A stretch of DNA of 64,000 nt from Bacteroidota bacterium (GTDB lineage: Bacteria; Bacteroidota; Bacteroidia; Chitinophagales; Chitinophagaceae). Below, one piece after another: positions 21,565-31,638 of the stretch. Position 1 is the stretch's first letter. Each line of letters begins with the position of its first letter. The stretch covers positions 124,001 to 188,000 of the forward strand of contig JAFDXJ010000050.1 in NCBI GenBank assembly GCA_018268015.1, written 5' to 3'. A model generated the notes under the pieces. That model did not search any database and was not told the DNA's origin. It saw only the letters and a list, made by a program, of their open reading frames with translations. Both the position numbers and the translations under genes were made by a program.

Positions 21565-22554
21565 ATGAATAAGATCACAGCTGCCATTACTGCTGTTGGC
21601 GGATATGTCCCCGATTACATTTTGACAAATGCCGAATTGGAGCAAATGGTAGATACCAATGATGAATGGATCCGAACCAGAACCGGAATTGTCGAAAGAC
21701 GAATTTTAAAAATACCGGGTCAGGCGACCAGTGACCTTGCAGTACCCGCAGTAAAAGAATTGCTGGCAAAAAGAGATCTTGACCCAAATGAAATAGATTG
21801 TATTATTTGTGCCACTGTTACGCCTGATATGATTTTTCCTTCCACATCCAGTATAATAGCATATAAGATAGGAGCTACAAAAGCTTTTGGGTATGATCTC
21901 AATGCGGCTTGTAGCGGCTTTCTCAATGCTTTGGTAACAGGTACAGCATTTATTGAAAGCGGCAGGTACAAAAAAGTATTGGTTGTGGGGGCGGATAAAA
22001 TGAGTTCCATTGTCGATTATACCGACCGCAATACCTGCATTTTATTTGGAGACGCCGGTGGCGCTGTTTTGCTTGAACCCAATGAAGAAGGATACGGAGT
22101 AAAAGATTCTATTTTGAAAACGGATGGAAGCGGGCGCGATTTTTTGCACATGAAAGCAGGCGGCTCATTAAAACCACCAAGTATTGAAACAGTTACCGCA
22201 AAAGAACATTTCACCTACCAGGAAGGAAAAACGGTATTCAAATTTGCCGTTGTTGGCATGGCTGATGTAAGTGCGGAAATAATGGAAAAAAATCATTTAA
22301 GTAGTGATGATGTGGCATGGTTAGTCCCACACCAGGCTAATTTGCGTATTATTGACGCTACGGCAAATCGGATGGGTGTTACAACAGATAAAGTGATGAT
22401 AAATATCCATAAATATGGCAATACCACGGATGCCACTATCCCTTTATGTTTATGGGAATGGGAAAAGAGTTTAAAGAAAGGTGATAATTTAATATTAGCT
22501 GCCTTTGGTGGTGGGTTTACCTGGGGCGCTGCCTGGGTGAAATGGGCTTATTAA
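21565..22554 (+). CDS. fabH: 3-oxoacyl-ACP synthase III (FabH)
   Basis: A 329-residue thiolase-fold enzyme that condenses acetyl-CoA (or a branched starter) with malonyl-ACP to begin fatty acid synthesis. The catalytic triad is visible: Cys116 in LNAACSGFL, His256 in VPHQANLRI and Asn286 in [12 protein letters not shown]. The [11 protein letters not shown] segment near residue 32 is typical. I start at the ATG at 21565; the frame extends seven codons further to a TTG that overlaps a -7 promoter box. It is divergent from ruvA. No other fab genes are adjacent. The 248-base gap after it shows nothing I can support. Confidence 0.95.
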   Translation: MNKITAAITAVGGYVPDYILTNAELEQMVDTNDEWIRTRTGIVERRILKIPGQATSDLAVPAVKELLAKRDLDPNEIDCIICATVTPDMIFPSTSSIIAYKIGATKAFGYDLNAACSGFLNALVTGTAFIESGRYKKVLVVGADKMSSIVDYTDRNTCILFGDAGGAVLLEPNEEGYGVKDSILKTDGSGRDFLHMKAGGSLKPPSIETVTAKEHFTYQEGKTVFKFAVVGMADVSAEIMEKNHLSSDDVAWLVPHQANLRIIDATANRMGVTTDKVMINIHKYGNTTDATIPLCLWEWEKSLKKGDNLILAAFGGGFTWGAAWVKWAY

Positions 22555-22802
22555 AATTGTTATGGCCTTTCTTGCAGAATGATTCGGTTTTTATTGAAAT
22601 ATACTCCTTTCACTTTTGGATGATTATTATCTTTAAGCATCCATCATCAGAATACTTTTTTTATTAAGAAGTGAAAATATTCAAAAGAGATCACTTTTTT
22701 TTGAAATTTATGATTTTTATTTATCCTCATTTGTATTCGTTCAAAATGAATATTCATCGAATTATGTAATTTGAAATATTTATTCATCTTTAAATAAAAA
22801 CT

Positions 22803-23627
22803 ATGAAAAAGATTTTTCTTTCATTAATGATCTCTTTTACCTTTTTTACTTTAATGAGTTGTAAAACAAGCAAAAATGCATTTTCTGCAAATAATCAATA
22901 TACTTCAACAGATCTGTTGTTTTCTTATCAATGGTACCTCACAGAACTGAATGGTGAGCCTGTTACACGCGGTATGATGAAAACGCCTTTTCTATCTTTT
23001 TCAAAAGGAGAATCAGTTCGTTTTTCTGGGACCGGCAGTTGTAATACAATTTTTGGAGCAGTAGAATTCCTGGATCATAACGGAATTAAAATATCTCCGG
23101 TTGGCTCCACAAAAATGGCATGTCCGAATGACCTGTATGATACAAAATTCACAGAGATGCTATCCGGTGTAACCAATTGGAGTATTCAGGATGCTTCGTT
23201 GATTTTTTGGAAAGGAAAAGAAATCGTTGCCAGGTTCCAGGGTCAACAAATGGAAGGGCATAGTTTAATACTGCCTGATGAAATAATTGGAAATTGGGAT
23301 CTTACCTATATTTCAGGAAAGAAGATTACTTTGAAAGGATTATTTCCCGGAAAAATTCCATTGATGATTTTCACAAAAGGGAAGAATGATGAAGTTAATG
23401 GAAATACGGGTTGTAATTCATTTAGCAGTAAAATTTTATTATTCCAAAATCAGGAGATCAGTATAGCCCAACCACTTGCAATGACCATGATGGCTTGCCC
23501 CGGAGATGGGGAAAGAACATTCCTGCAAACACTAGAAAAAGTAAATCGATATAAAATAGAAAATGACCAATTAACACTTTTAGAAAATGAAATTCCCTTA
23601 ATGACCTTTGCCAAGAGTATTCAATAG
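22803..23627 (+). CDS. Lipoprotein with two META (HslJ-like) domains
   Basis: A 274-residue predicted lipoprotein: hydrophobic signal with lipobox LMSC (Cys20). Two copies of the META fold follow. The first runs from about residue 43 (YQWYLTELNGEPV...GTGSCNTIFG...MACPNDLYDTKFTEML). The second runs from about residue 165 (GNWDLTYISGKKI...GNTGCNSFSS...MMACPGDGERTFLQTL). Both keep the paired GC-N and MACP cysteines. META domains in E. coli HslJ are linked to heat-inducible expression and novobiocin tolerance; the molecular role is unknown. It stands alone between fabH and a bidirectional terminator. Confidence 0.85.
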   Translation: MKKIFLSLMISFTFFTLMSCKTSKNAFSANNQYTSTDLLFSYQWYLTELNGEPVTRGMMKTPFLSFSKGESVRFSGTGSCNTIFGAVEFLDHNGIKISPVGSTKMACPNDLYDTKFTEMLSGVTNWSIQDASLIFWKGKEIVARFQGQQMEGHSLILPDEIIGNWDLTYISGKKITLKGLFPGKIPLMIFTKGKNDEVNGNTGCNSFSSKILLFQNQEISIAQPLAMTMMACPGDGERTFLQTLEKVNRYKIENDQLTLLENEIPLMTFAKSIQ

Positions 23628-23711
23628 AACCCCATTTTCAAGTGGCCCAGCTTACTTTAAAACGTTAGCACCATCAGTACCTTTCATCGGGTGTTAAAGG
23701 ATTTGATCACA

Positions 23712-23753
23712 AAAAAAAGTTTGATGAAAAATACTTTTCATCAAACTTTTTTT
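23712..23753. terminator. Bidirectional terminator between META lipoprotein and secA
   Basis: A long perfect inverted repeat AAGTTTGATGAAAA / TTTTCATCAAACTT with a short loop, flanked by an A run on the left and a T run on the right, sits between two convergent genes and can stop transcription in both directions. Confidence 0.85.
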
Positions 23754-23793
23754 ATTGGTGATTGGAGGTAATTAAAAACTTTGTTACTTTATT

Positions 23794-26700
23794 TTAGGCT
23801 TCTTTTCCATGGCAATTTTTATATTTTTTGCCGCTCCCGCAAGGGCAGAGGTCATTGCGGCCAATTTTTGGAGCTACTTTAATAGGTTCTTGTTTTACAG
23901 GCGTTGGGTCATAGTAATCATCTTCATTGGCTGCATAATCATTGCCGGCAGCATCCACCTGGGCTTTATTGGCTCGCATGGAGCTCATATCGGTTTTATG
24001 TTCCCGTCCTTCTTTAATGGCCGAAGCATCTTGTTGTACCGGAATTTCGGCATGGGTCAGGAAATTCACCATATCCTTATTGATATTTCCATTCATTTGG
24101 CTAAATAATCCATACGCTTCTCCTTTATAAATAACTAAAGGATCTTTTTGTTCATAATGAGCCGTTTGAACACTTTGTTTCAAATCGTCCATAGCCCGAA
24201 GATGTTCTTTCCATGCGTCATCAATGATAGACAGTGTTACATTTTTTTCCAATGAATTCACTAATTCTTTTCCTTCAGATTGCAATGTTTTTTCCATTGG
24301 TACAAGTACCTGTAATGTTTTTCTTCCGTCTGAAAAAGGCACTACTACATTTTCAATATGTGTACCCTGGACCTGGCGGATATTTTTGAAAACTGGCAAA
24401 ACCTGCTTCGCCATTTCATTTCTTCTTTTATGATAATTTGCAAAAGATTCCTGATATAACAGGGTTACTAGTTCCTGTTCATTGGATTTAGCAAATTGAT
24501 CTTGTGTAATTGAAGTATCCAGTCCAAGATTGACAATAACTTCCAGACGGAAACCTTCAAAACCATTATTTTCTTTAAAAGTATTTACAAGTCCATCTGC
24601 TACATCATAAAAGGCGTTATCCAGGTCTAAAGCCAATCTTTCACCAAATAAAGCATGATTTCTTTTTGTATAAACAACTGTACGTTGTTTATTCATTACA
24701 TCATCATATTCCAATAGTCTTTTGCGAATGCCAAAATTATTTTCTTCAACTTTTCTTTGTGCACGTTCAATACTTTTATTGATCATGGAATGTTGAATCA
24801 CTTCACCTTCTTTATAGCCTGCGAAGTCCATTACTTTGGCTATCCTTTCACTACCAAACATACGCATCAGGTCATCCTCTAATGAAACAAAAAATTCCGA
24901 AGAACCGGGATCGCCCTGGCGTCCGGCACGACCACGTAATTGTCGGTCCACACGCCTTGATTCATGTCTTTCGGTACCCACAATAGCCAACCCACCAGCC
25001 TCTTTTACACCGGCTCCAAGTTTGATATCCGTACCACGGCCTGCCATATTTGTTGCAATAGTTACAGCACCAGCAAGACCTGCTTCAGCAACTACTTCTG
25101 CTTCCCTGGCATGTTGCTTTGCATTCAATACATTGTGTGGAATTTGTTTTTGTCGCAGCATACGGCTAAGCAATTCACTCACTTCAACAGAAGTAGTACC
25201 TACTAAGACCGGCCGTCCGGCATTTCTCAGCTCCTCAATTTTTTCTATTACTGATTTGTATTTTTCTCTTTTCGTTTTATAGATCAGGTCATGTTCATCA
25301 TTACGAATAACGGGAACATTTGTTGGTATAGAAACGACATCCAGTTTATAAATATCCCATAACTCTGCAGCCTCCGTTTCGGCGGTTCCGGTCATCCCGC
25401 ATAACTTATGATACATGCGAAAATAATTCTGTAAAGTTACTGTTGCATAAGTCTGTGTTGTGGCTTCTATTTTTACATTTTCTTTTGCCTCCAATGCCTG
25501 GTGTAAACCATCAGAATAACGGCGGCCATCCAGGATACGGCCTGTTTGTTCATCTACAATTTTCACTGCGCCATCCAATACCACATATTCCACATCTTTA
25601 TCAAAAAGTGTATATGCTTTTAATAATTGTCTTACGGTATGGATACGGTCGGCTTTTGTAGCATATTCATTTAAAAATGCTTCTTTCTTTTTTAGCTTTT
25701 CTTCTGTTGGTAAAGTCGAATCGTTATCAATTTCGGCCAGGTCAATAGCGATATCAGGAATAATGAAGAAATTAGGATCCTCTCCACCTTTTGTTATTAA
25801 TTGGATACCCATATCCGTTAACTCAACAGAATTATTCTTTTCATCAATATAAAAATACAATTCTGCATCTGCTTTCGACATCTCCTTAGATTGATCTGCC
25901 AGGTAGTAATTCTCTGATTTTTGAAGCCGGACACGAATACCCGGTTCACTGAGATATTTTATAACAGCGTTATTTTTGGGCAAACCTCTGAAAGCCCGAA
26001 AAAGAGCCAATCCTCCATCCTTAGGATCATCATTCCCTTCTGCAATTTTTTTCTTGGCTTCATTTAAAAATTGGTTAACGACTCTCTTCTGGGTTTCAAC
26101 TAATTTTTCAATTCGTGGTTTTAATTCAAAAAACTGGTCTGTATTATCGCTATGGCCAACCGGGCCTGAAATGATTAGAGGAGTACGGGCATCATCAATC
26201 AGAACCGAATCCACTTCATCCACCATAGCATAGTGGTGTTTTCGTTGTACCATTTCATTGGGGCTATGCACCATATTATCGCGTAAGTAATCAAAGCCGA
26301 ATTCATTATTAGTGCCATAGGTAATATCTGCTAAATAGGCATTTCTTCTTTGTGCCGTATTGGGTTGATGTTTATCTATGCAATCTACCGTAAGGCCAAG
26401 CCATTCAAATATAGGCCCATTCCATTCACTATCTCTTTTTGCGAGATAATCATTCACCGTTACCAGGTGAACGCCTTCTCCGGCCAAAGCATTTAAATAG
26501 GCCGGTAGAGTGGATACTAAAGTTTTCCCTTCACCAGTTGCCATTTCAGCAATTTTCCCCTGGTGAAGAACCATACCTCCAATTAATTGCACATCGTAGT
26601 GGATCATATTCCAGGTAATCTTGCCACCACCGGCTTGCCAGGAGTTTTTGAAGATACTTTGATCATTTTCAATGCTGATATAATCCCTTTTTACACTTAA

Positions 26701-27117
26701 TTCTCTATCCAGATCAGTTGCTGTGGAGATCATGGTTTCATTTTCCACAAAACGTCTTGCGGTCTCTTTCATCACGGCAAATGCTTCCGGAAGAATTTCA
26801 TTAAGGATTATTTCAATTTCCTTGTCCTTATCTTTTTTTAAGGCATCCACTTCCTGGTATATTTGATCTTTGGCCTGAATATCATTGTTATCCAGAGATT
26901 CTGCTGAAGCTTGTTTTTCATCTATTTGTGTCTGTATGGGCCTTAGATGGGCCGCAATACGGGATTTAAAATTTTGTGTTTTGGTTCTGAGGTCATCATT
27001 CGAAAGAGTGGCGTATGATGCAAAAAGTGCATTTATTTTTTCAACTTGAGGCGATAATTGCTTTACATCTTTAACGCTTTTATTGCCACCAAGTATTTTT
27101 GAAATTAATTTCAACAT
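23794..27117 (-). CDS. secA: Preprotein translocase ATPase SecA
   Basis: A 1,107-residue motor that drives unfolded preproteins through SecYEG. Walker A GEGKT at 195-199, the DEVDS Walker B segment, and helicase motifs including TNMAGRGTDI and the QLRGRAGRQGDPG motif are present. The C-terminus carries the zinc ligands Cys1091, Cys1093, Cys1102 and His1103 that bind SecB or the membrane. The length exceeds the roughly 900 residues of E. coli SecA because of insertions, including a charged stretch at about 60-105; this is usual in Bacteroidota. ATG at 27117. The leader carries a -7 box and a copy of the element also found upstream of hsp20. Confidence 0.98.
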   Translation of the reverse strand: MLKLISKILGGNKSVKDVKQLSPQVEKINALFASYATLSNDDLRTKTQNFKSRIAAHLRPIQTQIDEKQASAESLDNNDIQAKDQIYQEVDALKKDKDKEIEIILNEILPEAFAVMKETARRFVENETMISTATDLDRELSVKRDYISIENDQSIFKNSWQAGGGKITWNMIHYDVQLIGGMVLHQGKIAEMATGEGKTLVSTLPAYLNALAGEGVHLVTVNDYLAKRDSEWNGPIFEWLGLTVDCIDKHQPNTAQRRNAYLADITYGTNNEFGFDYLRDNMVHSPNEMVQRKHHYAMVDEVDSVLIDDARTPLIISGPVGHSDNTDQFFELKPRIEKLVETQKRVVNQFLNEAKKKIAEGNDDPKDGGLALFRAFRGLPKNNAVIKYLSEPGIRVRLQKSENYYLADQSKEMSKADAELYFYIDEKNNSVELTDMGIQLITKGGEDPNFFIIPDIAIDLAEIDNDSTLPTEEKLKKKEAFLNEYATKADRIHTVRQLLKAYTLFDKDVEYVVLDGAVKIVDEQTGRILDGRRYSDGLHQALEAKENVKIEATTQTYATVTLQNYFRMYHKLCGMTGTAETEAAELWDIYKLDVVSIPTNVPVIRNDEHDLIYKTKREKYKSVIEKIEELRNAGRPVLVGTTSVEVSELLSRMLRQKQIPHNVLNAKQHAREAEVVAEAGLAGAVTIATNMAGRGTDIKLGAGVKEAGGLAIVGTERHESRRVDRQLRGRAGRQGDPGSSEFFVSLEDDLMRMFGSERIAKVMDFAGYKEGEVIQHSMINKSIERAQRKVEENNFGIRKRLLEYDDVMNKQRTVVYTKRNHALFGERLALDLDNAFYDVADGLVNTFKENNGFEGFRLEVIVNLGLDTSITQDQFAKSNEQELVTLLYQESFANYHKRRNEMAKQVLPVFKNIRQVQGTHIENVVVPFSDGRKTLQVLVPMEKTLQSEGKELVNSLEKNVTLSIIDDAWKEHLRAMDDLKQSVQTAHYEQKDPLVIYKGEAYGLFSQMNGNINKDMVNFLTHAEIPVQQDASAIKEGREHKTDMSSMRANKAQVDAAGNDYAANEDDYYDPTPVKQEPIKVAPKIGRNDLCPCGSGKKYKNCHGKEA

Positions 27118-27195
27118 ATCCGTGTAATTGGGTATTGATTGATGTTAAATAATATTAGACTTTTACAAAAATCAAAAACCATGCAAGCTGATTTG

Positions 27196-27210
27196 ATTAG
27201 TCATATTGTC
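27196..27210 (-). promoter_or_regulatory. GACAATATGACTAAT element in the secA leader
   Basis: On the minus strand GACAATATGACTAAT matches 14 of 15 positions of the element found twice upstream of hsp20 (GACAATATGACTTAT). It lies about 80 bases before the secA start codon, just downstream of the candidate -7 box. It is a direct repeat of GAC eight bases apart (GAC-5-GAC), suggesting a protein-binding site. Confidence 0.4.
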
Positions 27211-27229
27211 AGGCCGATTTTTTAGCCGC

Positions 27230-27237
27230 CAAAGATA
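27230..27237 (-). promoter_or_regulatory. Candidate -7 promoter box for secA
   Basis: TATCTTTG on the minus strand matches TAnnTTTG, giving a leader of about 105 nt before the secA ATG. No matching TTTG was found 19-21 bases upstream. Confidence 0.4.
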
Positions 27238-27321
27238 ATCAATTTGCTAGCTGGAAGTTTCAATCATCAAAGAAATTAACGATTGAGTGTATTCGAAAAA
27301 TAAAACTTTAAAAAGACTGTT

Positions 27322-28971
27322 ATGAAAAAAATGTTCATTACTCTTTTTGCCGGCCTGATGATTATATATTCCCAGGCGCAAAATAAAACAGGTATTCTTA
27401 AGGATCAAAAAGATGTTTGGGGTACCAGCTATACCTACACGGGAGAAATTAAAAATGGTAAACCGGATGGTTTTGGAGTGGCTGCTTATAAAAATGAATT
27501 AGCCCTGAAGTATGTTGGTCAGTTTGTAAATGGTGTAATGCAGGGTAAAGGGTCAATGCTCTTCAATAACGGCGCATTTCTGACCGGAGATTGGAAAAAT
27601 GGGAAAGTGGATGGGCAGGGATCAAACCTAAACAAAGAAGGCACCTTTTATCATGGTGGCTTGAAGGATGGTTTACGGAGTGGATATGGCTGGCTGGTAT
27701 TAAAAAGCAATGCTTTCTATTTGGGCGAATTTAAAAATGACACCTATAATGGAGTAGGTATCTATGGATGGGCTGACGGAAGAACACTGGGACAAAATAT
27801 TTATGTTGATGGAAAAAGAAATGGGCCGGGCTATCAATTTGAAGGAAAATCGAATACAATTTTCCAGGGAACCTGGAAGGACGATGAATGGCAAAGCGCT
27901 TCAACGGCACCTTTTAAATCTTTTTTAAATGCTGAAGGGTTTAGGAGCGATACTTCAACTACGCAAATTTTATTGGCTAAGTTAGACGCTCAAAACTATG
28001 CAACAGATACATCCTTTTTTTATTTAAAAGATAAGAAGAAGAGATTATTTGGTGTATTTCAAGAGGGTTACATCGTATCCGGGATGCAATGGGTAGATGA
28101 AAAATCCAGGTTAATAGGTAAGTATGATAAAAATGGAGCCCAGGGTTATTGTTATAATTTAAAATTCAATGACTATTATGCCGAAGGAAACTATGCAGAC
28201 GATTATTTGAATGGCCCGAATTGTTTATTTTTAGATTTCCAGGATACGAGTGTATATATTGGTTCTTTTCAAAAGGGAAAATATACCGGTAAAGCTATTT
28301 TTGTAAATAAAAATAATACAATTTATGATGGAGATTACTTAGAAGGAAAATTTACCGGTTCCGGAAGAGTTATAAGTAATAAGGGAAAAACAATGGTCGG
28401 TACTTTCAAAGATGGAGAAGCCGTAAAACTTACCAGTATTTTGCTACCAAATGGAAAAATGTTGAATCCGAACCCTTCTTCATTTGCAGAAGCGCTAAAT
28501 AATGTGATTTATAGTTATGCGAATTATTTTGATGATGTGGTGGGAGATTTTGAAAAGGATGTTGATCTGGGGTCAATTTATCATGGTTACCTACATTACC
28601 CGGGTGATTCCGATCCTTTATCCGTTACAGATTTTTATTCTACTGACCTTTATCAATCCACCCTGGCAAGTGAAAAAGATGAATCTGCAGCAGAAAAAAT
28701 TTATAGTGATTTTGCTAAAAAAATTCTGTCAACTTCCATCACCGGTATCCCTGATCATACTTTAAAATTACAAGGAGAAATTAAACCCTTTGCTAAAGGA
28801 GATGATGTCACCATTTCTGAGTTTGTACTCAGTGATCAAAGTGTTTCAGGATATGAGGATATGAAAGCATGGCTTGTATTAGTTAAAGCGGATGATTCAA
28901 ATTTATACTCAGTGCTTCTGGTCGTTGGTAGTATGGATGAAGATTCATATACATCTCCTTATGTATTCTAA
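27322..28971 (+). CDS. Exported MORN-repeat protein
   Basis: A 549-residue protein with a signal peptide (to about residue 19, ...YSQAQ). It has about five MORN repeats at roughly residues 35-155 (YTGEIKNGKPDGFG, YVGQFVNGVMQGKG, LTGDWKNGKVDGQG and similar) and about four more at 270-380 (YIGSFQKGKYTGKA, YDGDYLEGKFTGSG). The C-terminal 150 residues contain no repeats and match no family I recognise. MORN repeats are short beta-hairpins often used for protein or lipid contacts. A lipoprotein gene follows after 9 bases, so the two are probably co-transcribed. Divergent from secA. Function unknown. Confidence 0.85.
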   Translation: MKKMFITLFAGLMIIYSQAQNKTGILKDQKDVWGTSYTYTGEIKNGKPDGFGVAAYKNELALKYVGQFVNGVMQGKGSMLFNNGAFLTGDWKNGKVDGQGSNLNKEGTFYHGGLKDGLRSGYGWLVLKSNAFYLGEFKNDTYNGVGIYGWADGRTLGQNIYVDGKRNGPGYQFEGKSNTIFQGTWKDDEWQSASTAPFKSFLNAEGFRSDTSTTQILLAKLDAQNYATDTSFFYLKDKKKRLFGVFQEGYIVSGMQWVDEKSRLIGKYDKNGAQGYCYNLKFNDYYAEGNYADDYLNGPNCLFLDFQDTSVYIGSFQKGKYTGKAIFVNKNNTIYDGDYLEGKFTGSGRVISNKGKTMVGTFKDGEAVKLTSILLPNGKMLNPNPSSFAEALNNVIYSYANYFDDVVGDFEKDVDLGSIYHGYLHYPGDSDPLSVTDFYSTDLYQSTLASEKDESAAEKIYSDFAKKILSTSITGIPDHTLKLQGEIKPFAKGDDVTISEFVLSDQSVSGYEDMKAWLVLVKADDSNLYSVLLVVGSMDEDSYTSPYVF

Positions 28972-28980
28972 AAGTCCATT

Positions 28981-29688
28981 ATGCAATTTCTGAGAAGGCT
29001 TTTTATCCCGGCAATTTTGATTACATCCTTACTATATGCCTGCAACAGTACAGAAATAGGCGATAGTAAGGATGTAAACCCGGAATCTATATACATTGAT
29101 TACCAGGTTCTTTATAATGAAAATTCAGATAGTGTTGATTGCTTTTTTCAATACCGCTTTGGCGGTAAAGCCGGAACTACGCTGGTTTTAACACCACCAA
29201 GCCATGTTAATTTTAATGGCGAAAATATTCAAGTTGACAGTAGCCTTCTTTTAGGGGCTTTTTATCGAAAGCGTTTTTTACGTACTGGTTTTACAGGAGA
29301 AAATACAGTTCAATTTACGGACAATAAAAACCAGATGCACGAAGAACTGTTTAATTTTAAACCACTCTCTTGTACAAAAGCATCTACAAGTTTCAAACAA
29401 ACGGACAGCCTGCAATTTACTTTTGATGGAGTTTCTGATAAAGATACTTTTTTGGTTGAAATTTCAGATACTTCTTCCGTTTCACCTGATATGGATTCTA
29501 TTTTATACATAAAAAATAATCAACTCCTATTCCCTGCTTCCATGTTTTCAAAACTTTCACCGGGTATGATCCGTTTTAAGTTTCAAAAAAAGCAATACAA
29601 ACCATTAAAAAACCCATTAGCGGAAGGGGGCCAGTTTTTATTTCAATATATCCTAAACCCCATTGAAATAAAAATGGATAGGCCTTAA
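28981..29688 (+). CDS. Predicted lipoprotein, unknown family
   Basis: 235 residues. Hydrophobic signal ending in the lipobox LYAC (Cys21), so it should be lipidated in the periplasm or outer membrane. The remainder looks beta-rich, with serine-, threonine- and aspartate-rich segments and no cysteine pair motif or catalytic signature that I recognise. It follows the MORN-repeat gene by 9 bases on the same strand and is probably in the same transcript. No function can be given. Confidence 0.75.
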   Translation: MQFLRRLFIPAILITSLLYACNSTEIGDSKDVNPESIYIDYQVLYNENSDSVDCFFQYRFGGKAGTTLVLTPPSHVNFNGENIQVDSSLLLGAFYRKRFLRTGFTGENTVQFTDNKNQMHEELFNFKPLSCTKASTSFKQTDSLQFTFDGVSDKDTFLVEISDTSSVSPDMDSILYIKNNQLLFPASMFSKLSPGMIRFKFQKKQYKPLKNPLAEGGQFLFQYILNPIEIKMDRP

Positions 29689-29744
29689 TTGCCTCAGCAC
29701 ATAATTATGCATCATTCAATTAGATGGTGTTTTTTTCAAAGCAT

Positions 29745-30806
29745 TTATGATTCGGTAACCTGCTGATGATTTTTTTTGAAATACATCCAAAACAAGAATG
29801 CTATAAGAACAAAGAGGACGATGACAAGAGAGTAATAATACTCTTTTGATTGAGCAAATGCTCCATGTATTTCAGGTAAGCTATAAATAGGTAAACCCGC
29901 TAAAGCTATCACAGTTCCCAGGCTCATTGCGGCAGAAGTTGCCGGATATTCAGGCAAAGCGGTGTACATCATTTGCAAAGTCAAAGGAACCGAACTTTGT
30001 AAGCAGGCCACACCAAATCCTAAAGCCCAAATATTATTTCTTCCAATCTCACAAAAGAAAAATGCTAAAGGCAGACTGATATATAACCAATTTTTCCAAC
30101 CAATTTTGTCAGCGATAACTGCCCCTATTATTTTCCCCAAAAAAGCGCTAAGTCCTAAAATGATCAAACCATATTCCATTTGTACAGAAAACTGGTTGAT
30201 CATATCAAAGATGAATGATCGTACAGTCATCAACAATAATATTAGAATCATCGCCAAATCATGCGCTCCGGGCAAATTGGATAATGGATGATTCTTTTTT
30301 ATGTAAACCGGCCAGCCTTTTTTGTTGATATGCCAAAATAACAAGAAAATAAAAGATAGCGGGAGTAAGATCCATTCTGTTGAAAGCATACCGCAGAAGC
30401 CTCCAAATGCCAGTCCTGCCACACCCGGAGCCGTAAAAATTCCTAATGGAGTTAATTTGTTTTCACTTTGCTGAAGACAAATAGTCCCTCCAATCACATG
30501 TATTCCTGCTGAAGCTATGCCTGCTATAATAATAGCTGTAAATATGAAATGAATACTGAATATTGTGGCAATCATTAACAAGAGGATAGACAGCTGCCCA
30601 AAGACTTTTAAAGTCTTCCAACGATCTACGAGCAGCCCCAAAGGCAATTGTCCTCCAAAAGCCAGAATCACATACAACACCAGTGCTGTAATACTTTCCT
30701 TTCCGGGATTTGATAATGAAAAGTGCATCAGTAGATATCCGGATATCCAATCATTGATGCCATGCAAGATGCCCCATTGCAGGGAAACGGGTATTTGTTT
30801 TTTCAT
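29745..30806 (-). CDS. Major facilitator superfamily-like transporter
   Basis: A 353-residue polytopic membrane protein with roughly ten to twelve hydrophobic segments. The loop after the second segment reads GLLVDRWKTLK, resembling the MFS cytoplasmic motif GxLxDRxGRR. Somewhat shorter than typical 12-helix MFS proteins (about 400). Substrate unknown. Its ATG overlaps the stop of the preceding 105-residue membrane protein by ATGA, and it is the last gene of a five-gene coupled minus-strand run. The association with four small membrane-linked proteins is not one I recognise. Confidence 0.75.
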   Translation of the reverse strand: MKKQIPVSLQWGILHGINDWISGYLLMHFSLSNPGKESITALVLYVILAFGGQLPLGLLVDRWKTLKVFGQLSILLLMIATIFSIHFIFTAIIIAGIASAGIHVIGGTICLQQSENKLTPLGIFTAPGVAGLAFGGFCGMLSTEWILLPLSFIFLLFWHINKKGWPVYIKKNHPLSNLPGAHDLAMILILLLMTVRSFIFDMINQFSVQMEYGLIILGLSAFLGKIIGAVIADKIGWKNWLYISLPLAFFFCEIGRNNIWALGFGVACLQSSVPLTLQMMYTALPEYPATSAAMSLGTVIALAGLPIYSLPEIHGAFAQSKEYYYSLVIVLFVLIAFLFWMYFKKNHQQVTES

Positions 30807-31120
30807 TTTTGGAAAATTGAATTACCATTTAAGAAAACAGCTAATAACAGGCTTAAACCATTTGCAAGAAATGAAATAAAGAATGCTTTTTTCCAGGTAC
30901 CTTTAAAATATATTTGAAACCCTACTGCTTCTACTATGAATACGCCCAACTCAAGAATGATTAAATGAATATCCGTTTTAAAATATAAAAGTGTCAATAA
31001 TGGCCAAGTGAAAAGATTGAGTAAAATATCTACAATAATTACTTTTCTCCATTCATGAAAATAGGCCAAAATAACTATAGGCAACTCTGCCAGAAGTGTA
31101 TAGAAAAAATATTGAAACAT
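30803..31120 (-). CDS. Small integral membrane protein, unknown
   Basis: 105 residues with about four hydrophobic helices and almost no soluble domain. I start at the ATG at 31120, 5 bases after the stop of the 170-residue gene; an upstream TTG at 31129 would overlap that gene. Its stop overlaps the start of the transporter gene (ATGA), a sign of translational coupling. No family recognised. It may be a subunit or assembly partner of the transporter (inference from coupling only). Confidence 0.65.
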   Translation of the reverse strand: MFQYFFYTLLAELPIVILAYFHEWRKVIIVDILLNLFTWPLLTLLYFKTDIHLIILELGVFIVEAVGFQIYFKGTWKKAFFISFLANGLSLLLAVFLNGNSIFQK

Positions 31121-31125
31121 GATGA

Positions 31126-31638
31126 TCAATTCATTTTTTTTCTTCGGTTTACAAAAAACAGCAGGAGCAAAGCAAGGATGGCTAAAATGCTCAATGATAT
31201 TAAAAGGAATGTATGTCTTGCTAAAAAACTTTCATTGGATAATGTGAATGAATGATTATCTTCTTTGCCTTTCACCTCATTGACCGGTAAAGAGGTTTGA
31301 ATAAAATTCATCTTATTATTCAAGACATCCTTAAATTCAATGATCGTGTTTTGCTGGTCATATTCACATAATTGCATAGTATCTGTATTCGATTTACCAT
31401 TGCTTGCAAAAAAAAGAATACAGTGGGGTGAACCCTGACTTGCCGTGATAATATACGTTGTATCAGAGTTTAAGGCTATTTTTATATTATTATCTGAGAT
31501 AAATAATTGATAACTTTTTAATGCAGTTATATTTCTGAACTGTACATTGACCGGTTCTCTATAAATATGTCCCGGCATGTCTGCCTTTGCATTAAATAAA
31601 AATAAAACAGCGCAAAATATAAAGACCAATTTTCTCAC
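31126..31638 (-). CDS. Exported single-pass membrane protein with C-terminal anchor, unknown
   Basis: 170 residues. Signal peptide (to about residue 19, ...NAKADMP), a periplasmic domain of about 115 residues that looks beta-rich, one C-terminal transmembrane helix (about 143-163) and a basic tail RRKKMN, giving a type I topology. Two cysteines (in SPHCILF and QLCEY) could form a disulfide. The start codon is GTG at 31638, overlapping the stop of the 31-residue ORF (GTGA); no ATG is available upstream. No family recognised. Confidence 0.65.
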   Translation of the reverse strand: MRKLVFIFCAVLFLFNAKADMPGHIYREPVNVQFRNITALKSYQLFISDNNIKIALNSDTTYIITASQGSPHCILFFASNGKSNTDTMQLCEYDQQNTIIEFKDVLNNKMNFIQTSLPVNEVKGKEDNHSFTLSNESFLARHTFLLISLSILAILALLLLFFVNRRKKMN

